Assembly: GCA_023247285.1 (NCBI GenBank)
Contig: JAHFGU010000073.1
Span: 1-7,479 of the forward strand
Length of the DNA: 7,479 nt
Source of the DNA: Candidatus Omnitrophota bacterium
GTDB taxonomy: Bacteria; Omnitrophota; Koll11; Aquiviventales; Aquiviventaceae
Direction of reading: 5' to 3'
Part shown: positions 5,079 through 7,479 of the stretch, in pieces
Layout: the number at the start of each line of letters is the position of its first letter
Position numbering within the stretch: the stretch's first letter is position 1
The notes under the pieces: generated by a model
What the model was told of the DNA's origin: nothing
The model's database searches: none
The model's input: only the letters and a program-made list of their open reading frames with translations
Program-made: the position numbers and the translations under genes

Positions 5079-6722
5079 ATGACCGCGTATCTGCCGCTTG
5101 CCAGGAAGTACCGGCCGCGCACGTTCCAGGACCTCATCGGCCAGGAGCATGTCGCCTCAACGCTGAGCCGCGCGCTGGAGCAACAGCGCGTGGCCCAGGC
5201 CTACCTCTTCACCGGCCAGCGCGGGGTCGGAAAAACCTCAGCCGCGCGGATCCTCGCCGCGTGCCTCAACTGCGAGCGTGGCCCCACGCCAACCCCCTGC
5301 CTGGCGTGCGCCAGCTGCACGCAGATCGCGCAGGGCAACAGCCTCGACGTCATCGAGATCGACGGCGCCTCCAACCGCGGCATCGACGAGATCCGCAGCC
5401 TGCGCGAGACCGTGCCCTTCGCGCCCACGACCGGCGCTTTTCGCGTCTACATCATCGACGAAGTCCACATGCTCACCACGGAAGCCTTCAACGCGCTCCT
5501 CAAAACACTCGAGGAGCCGCCGGCCCACGTGAAGTTCATCTTCGCGACGACCGCCGTGGCGAAGGTGCCGGCCACCATCCTGTCGCGCTGCCAGCGGTTT
5601 GACTTCCGGCGGCTCGAGGCCGGCGCGATCGTCGAGACGCTGCGCCGGCTCGCGAAAGCCGAGCGCCTGCGCGCCGACGACCCGGCGCTCTTTGCCATCG
5701 CCCGGGCGGCGGACGGCAGCCTGCGCGACGCCGAGGTCATCCTCGAGCAAGTCACCAGCTTCGCGGACGGGCCGGTCGGCGAAGCAGACGTGACCGACGT
5801 GCTGGGAGGGATCGAGGCCGACGTCCTCGCGGAGTGGATGCAGGCGATCCTGCGCCACGAGACCTCGAAGGCGCTAACACTGCTGGTGAGCCAGCGCGAC
5901 CGCGGCCGGGACGCCAACCAGCTTGTGCTCGGGCTGATCCGCCAGGTCCGCAATGTGCTGCTGGCGCGCACGCTGCACGAGCCGGCGGAGCGGGACGAGC
6001 TGTTGCCGCGGCTGGTCGACGAGCCGCCGGAGCGGCTGCAGCGGCTGATCGAGCAGGCCGGCCTGGCCACGATCCCGGAGCTGCTGCTGATGCTGCAAGT
6101 GCTGACCGGCGCCTACGAGCTGGTCCGCCGCAGCCCGATGGCCGGCACGCTCCTGGAGCTGGTCCTCATCAAACTCTGCACGCGCGAACGCTGGGAATCG
6201 CTGGATGAGATCAGCAAGCGGCTGGCTGCGCTGGCCGGCGGGGCGCCGGCGCGCCGGGCGGAACTGCCCGCCGCCGCGCTCTCGAAGCCTGCTCAGGAAG
6301 TGACAGCACCCCCCGCCGCGGCTTCCGTCGACGCCGCCGCCTCTTCTGCCGGACCGTCCGGCGAGATGACAGCGCTCTGGCCGGCGTTTCTCGAGCGCCT
6401 GGGCGCGCAAAAAATGTCGCTCGCCGCGTACCTGGCTGATTCGCGGCCGCTGAGCTGCGAAGGCCGTTCGCTCACCGTCGGGCTCCCGGGTTTCGCGCTG
6501 CACCAGGAAGTGCTGAGCGCCGGGGAGAACAAGCGGCTCATCGAGCGGCTCTTGAGCGAGCTGTGCCAGCGGCAGGTGGTCGTCGAGTACGCGACGATGC
6601 CAGAGCCGACGGAGGAGCCGGCAGCGCCGGCCCGCACCGCGCCCCCGCCTGACGCCCCGCCGATCGTCCAGGACATCGTGAACCTCTTCAACGCGACGCT
6701 CGACCGGCCGCGGGCGGCCTGA
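5079..6722 (+). CDS. dnaX: DNA polymerase III subunit tau/gamma (clamp loader ATPase)
   Basis: DnaX loads the sliding clamp and, as tau, ties polymerase cores and helicase together at the replication fork. The 547 residues show the AAA+ module: Walker A TGQRGVGKTS (45-54), a zinc knot with Cys65, Cys74, Cys77 and Cys80, Walker B VYIIDE (123-128), sensor 1 FATT, the arginine-finger SRC motif (169-171) and sensor 2 GSLRD (213-217, Arg216). A collar domain runs to about residue 385, then an Ala/Pro-rich linker to about 425. The C-terminal domain begins LWPAFLERLGAQKMSLAAYL and ends IVQDIVNLFNATLDR, so this is a tau-length product. An A6 run at codons 444-446 could allow a short form. The ATG lies 11 bases after tRNA-Ser(GCU) without a Shine-Dalgarno. 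The stop overlaps recR by one base; the usual intervening ybaB is absent. Confidence 0.97.
   Translation: MTAYLPLARKYRPRTFQDLIGQEHVASTLSRALEQQRVAQAYLFTGQRGVGKTSAARILAACLNCERGPTPTPCLACASCTQIAQGNSLDVIEIDGASNRGIDEIRSLRETVPFAPTTGAFRVYIIDEVHMLTTEAFNALLKTLEEPPAHVKFIFATTAVAKVPATILSRCQRFDFRRLEAGAIVETLRRLAKAERLRADDPALFAIARAADGSLRDAEVILEQVTSFADGPVGEADVTDVLGGIEADVLAEWMQAILRHETSKALTLLVSQRDRGRDANQLVLGLIRQVRNVLLARTLHEPAERDELLPRLVDEPPERLQRLIEQAGLATIPELLLMLQVLTGAYELVRRSPMAGTLLELVLIKLCTRERWESLDEISKRLAALAGGAPARRAELPAAALSKPAQEVTAPPAAASVDAAASSAGPSGEMTALWPAFLERLGAQKMSLAAYLADSRPLSCEGRSLTVGLPGFALHQEVLSAGENKRLIERLLSELCQRQVVVEYATMPEPTEEPAAPARTAPPPDAPPIVQDIVNLFNATLDRPRAA
6409..6414 (+). other. A6 run in dnaX, possible slippage site for a gamma-like product
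   Basis: Six consecutive A bases sit in codons CAA AAA ATG (residues 444-446), where the gene is otherwise very GC-rich. A -1 ribosomal shift, or transcriptional insertion of one A, leads into a frame that reads eight further codons and stops at TGA 6437-6439. The product would be about 453 residues, near the 431 of E. coli gamma, and would lose the tau C-terminal domain. The site is not the E. coli heptamer: the A-site codon ATG re-pairs poorly, and no strong stem is seen downstream. Confidence 0.3.
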
Positions 6723-7327
6723 TGCTGGCGACCTACGCCCGGCCCTTGCTGCGCCTGCTGGAGGCGCTCGAAAAGCTTCCCGGGGTCGGCCCGCGCTCAG
6801 CCGAGCGCATGGCCTTCTACCTGCTGCGCACTTCCCGCGAGGAGGCCCGCCAGCTCGCGCAGGCGATCCAGGATGTGAAGGAGCAGCTGCGCTTCTGCGA
6901 CGTCTGCTTCAACCTCAGCGAAGAGCCGCGGTGCCCGATCTGCCAGGACCCGTCGCGCGACGCGTCGCTGCTGTGCGTCGTGGAAGAGCCCAAGGACGTG
7001 CTGTCCATCGAAAAGACCGGCGCCTACCGCGGGCTCTACCACGTGCTGTTGGGCGCCATCGCGCCGCTGGACGGCATCGGGCCGGAGCTGCTGAAGATCG
7101 ATGAGCTGCTGCGCCGGGTCGAGGAGGGCCTGGCACAGGAGGTCATCATCGCTACCGACGCGGACAAAGACGGCGAAACCACCGCCGCGCACCTCTCCAA
7201 GCTCCTCCGCCCGAAGGCGGTGCGGCTGACCCGCATCGCCTCCGGCATCCCGGTCGGCAGCCATCTCGAGTACGCGGATCAAGCCACGCTCACCCGCGCC
7301 CTCGAAGGCCGCCGCGAGCTCAGCTAG
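6722..7327 (+). CDS. recR: Recombination mediator RecR
   Basis: RecR works with RecO (and RecF) to load RecA on SSB-covered single-stranded DNA during gap repair. The 201 residues are full length. An N-terminal helix-hairpin-helix reads LEKLPGVGPRSAERMAFYLL. The zinc finger has Cys59, Cys62, Cys71 and Cys74. The Toprim domain runs from LLCVVEEPKD (84-92) to EVIIATDADKDGETTAAHL (140-158). The C-terminus TRIASGIPVGSHLEYADQATL is highly typical. The Toprim loop usually reads close to ATNPxxEGEATA; here Asp148-Lys149-Asp150-Gly151-Glu152 makes it more acidic, with Asp for the first Glu. The start is ATG in a TGATG overlap with the dnaX stop, a sign of translational coupling. Confidence 0.97.
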   Translation: MLATYARPLLRLLEALEKLPGVGPRSAERMAFYLLRTSREEARQLAQAIQDVKEQLRFCDVCFNLSEEPRCPICQDPSRDASLLCVVEEPKDVLSIEKTGAYRGLYHVLLGAIAPLDGIGPELLKIDELLRRVEEGLAQEVIIATDADKDGETTAAHLSKLLRPKAVRLTRIASGIPVGSHLEYADQATLTRALEGRRELS

Positions 7328-7347
7328 CGACTCGCAAGTCGGGGGGG

Positions 7348-7353
7348 TACAAT
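7348..7353 (+). promoter_or_regulatory. Possible -10 element for the downstream tRNA
   Basis: TACAAT stands alone in a very G-rich setting, 24 bases before the tRNA-Asn 5' end, a fitting distance for a short tRNA leader. No good -35 hexamer is seen 16-18 bases upstream, where the recR stop lies. A small hairpin, CGACT (7328-7332) with AGTCG (7337-7341), precedes it; it has a G run rather than a T run after it, so it is a poor terminator for recR. Confidence 0.35.
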
Positions 7354-7377
7354 AGCCTCGCCCAGTTGACCAGACAT

Positions 7378-7412
7378 TCCCCGGTAGCTCAGCTGGTAGA
7401 GCGGCTGACTGT
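7378..7412 (+). tRNA. 5' half of tRNA-Asn(GUU), interrupted inside the anticodon
   Basis: TCCCCGG, TA, then D arm GCTC/GAGC with loop AGCTGGTA match the start of bacterial tRNA-Asn. The anticodon stem begins GCTGA (7404-7408), then C32, T33, G34 (7411) and T35 (7412). Asn(GUU) requires T36 next, followed by AA and TCAGC. Instead the sequence reads GAACGGGG and no TCAGC partner appears before the window ends. The 3' half, expected to begin near TAATCAGC and end CCGGGGA, is therefore either beyond the window after an intron or missing. Reading it as tRNA-His(GUG) fails because the stem would not close. Confidence 0.7.
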
Positions 7413-7479
7413 GAACGGGGCGGGAGGGAAACGGTGGAGAGACGGCGCTACGCCGATCGTCGAGCCTACATGGTTGCCG
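7413..7479 (+). other. Non-tRNA sequence inside tRNA-Asn, possible intron start
   Basis: This stretch replaces the rest of tRNA-Asn and shows RNA-like structure: CGGCG (7443-7447) pairs with CGCCG (7451-7455) around CTA, and ACGGT (7431-7435) can pair with the exon end ACTGT (7408-7412) with one G-U pair. Such exon-intron pairing recalls the P1 helix of group I introns, which in bacteria favour tRNA anticodon loops, but the U-G pair expected at the splice site is not made. Too little intron is visible to assign a class. A rearrangement or an assembly join would look the same. Confidence 0.35.

Noticed and set aside
5238..5858. Long minus-strand open frame opposite dnaX
   Set aside because: It lies wholly antisense to the conserved ATPase region and reads as low-complexity Arg/Ala/Asp-rich sequence.
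7378..7416. tRNA-His reading with anticodon GTG
   Set aside because: The loop would be CTGTGAA but the following bases cannot pair with GCTGA, and the TCCCCGG acceptor start is typical of tRNA-Asn, not tRNA-His.
7433..7443. GGTGGAGAGAC as the P7 region of a group I intron
   Set aside because: It resembles known P7 sequence, but P7 cannot lie about 20 bases from the 5' splice site because P3 to P6 must come first. Probably chance.

Overview
This is a GC-rich stretch of a bacterial chromosome, probably from an uncultured lineage. All genes lie on the plus strand. The phylum cannot be read from the window; the layout would suit a candidate phylum such as Omnitrophota, but that is only an impression. 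The content is housekeeping: RNA ligase, aminoacyl-tRNA synthetase, tRNA genes, a tRNA-deaminase homologue, the DNA polymerase clamp-loader subunit and RecR. They are packed with overlaps or very short gaps.

Layout: the 3' two-thirds of rtcB (1-1003) is followed by serS (GTG start at 1013) and a membrane protein that overlaps the end of serS. The membrane protein looks like an M50-type protease that has lost its HExxH motif. Its stop codon touches tRNA-Ser(UGA), followed by tRNA-Ser(CGA) and tRNA-Ser(GGA). Then come about 150 bases of strongly folded non-coding sequence, tRNA-Arg(GCG) and a tadA-like deaminase gene. Next is a LAGLIDADG homing-endonuclease gene split by an in-frame TGA; its 3' end runs through tRNA-Ser(GCU). 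dnaX and recR follow, overlapping by one base with no ybaB between them. The window ends in the 5' half of a tRNA-Asn gene that breaks off inside the anticodon.

Themes: serS sits with four tRNA-Ser genes that together can read all six serine codons, so the enzyme and its whole substrate set are local. The most notable pairing is tRNA-Arg with anticodon GCG instead of the usual bacterial ACG, seven bases upstream of a TadA homologue whose catalytic Glu is Ala (HAA instead of HAE). A34-to-inosine editing looks unnecessary for this tRNA and impossible for this protein. Other oddities are C33 in tRNA-Ser(GGA), the nonsense codon in the homing endonuclease, the interrupted tRNA-Asn (possible intron) and an A6 run in dnaX that could give a short gamma-like product.
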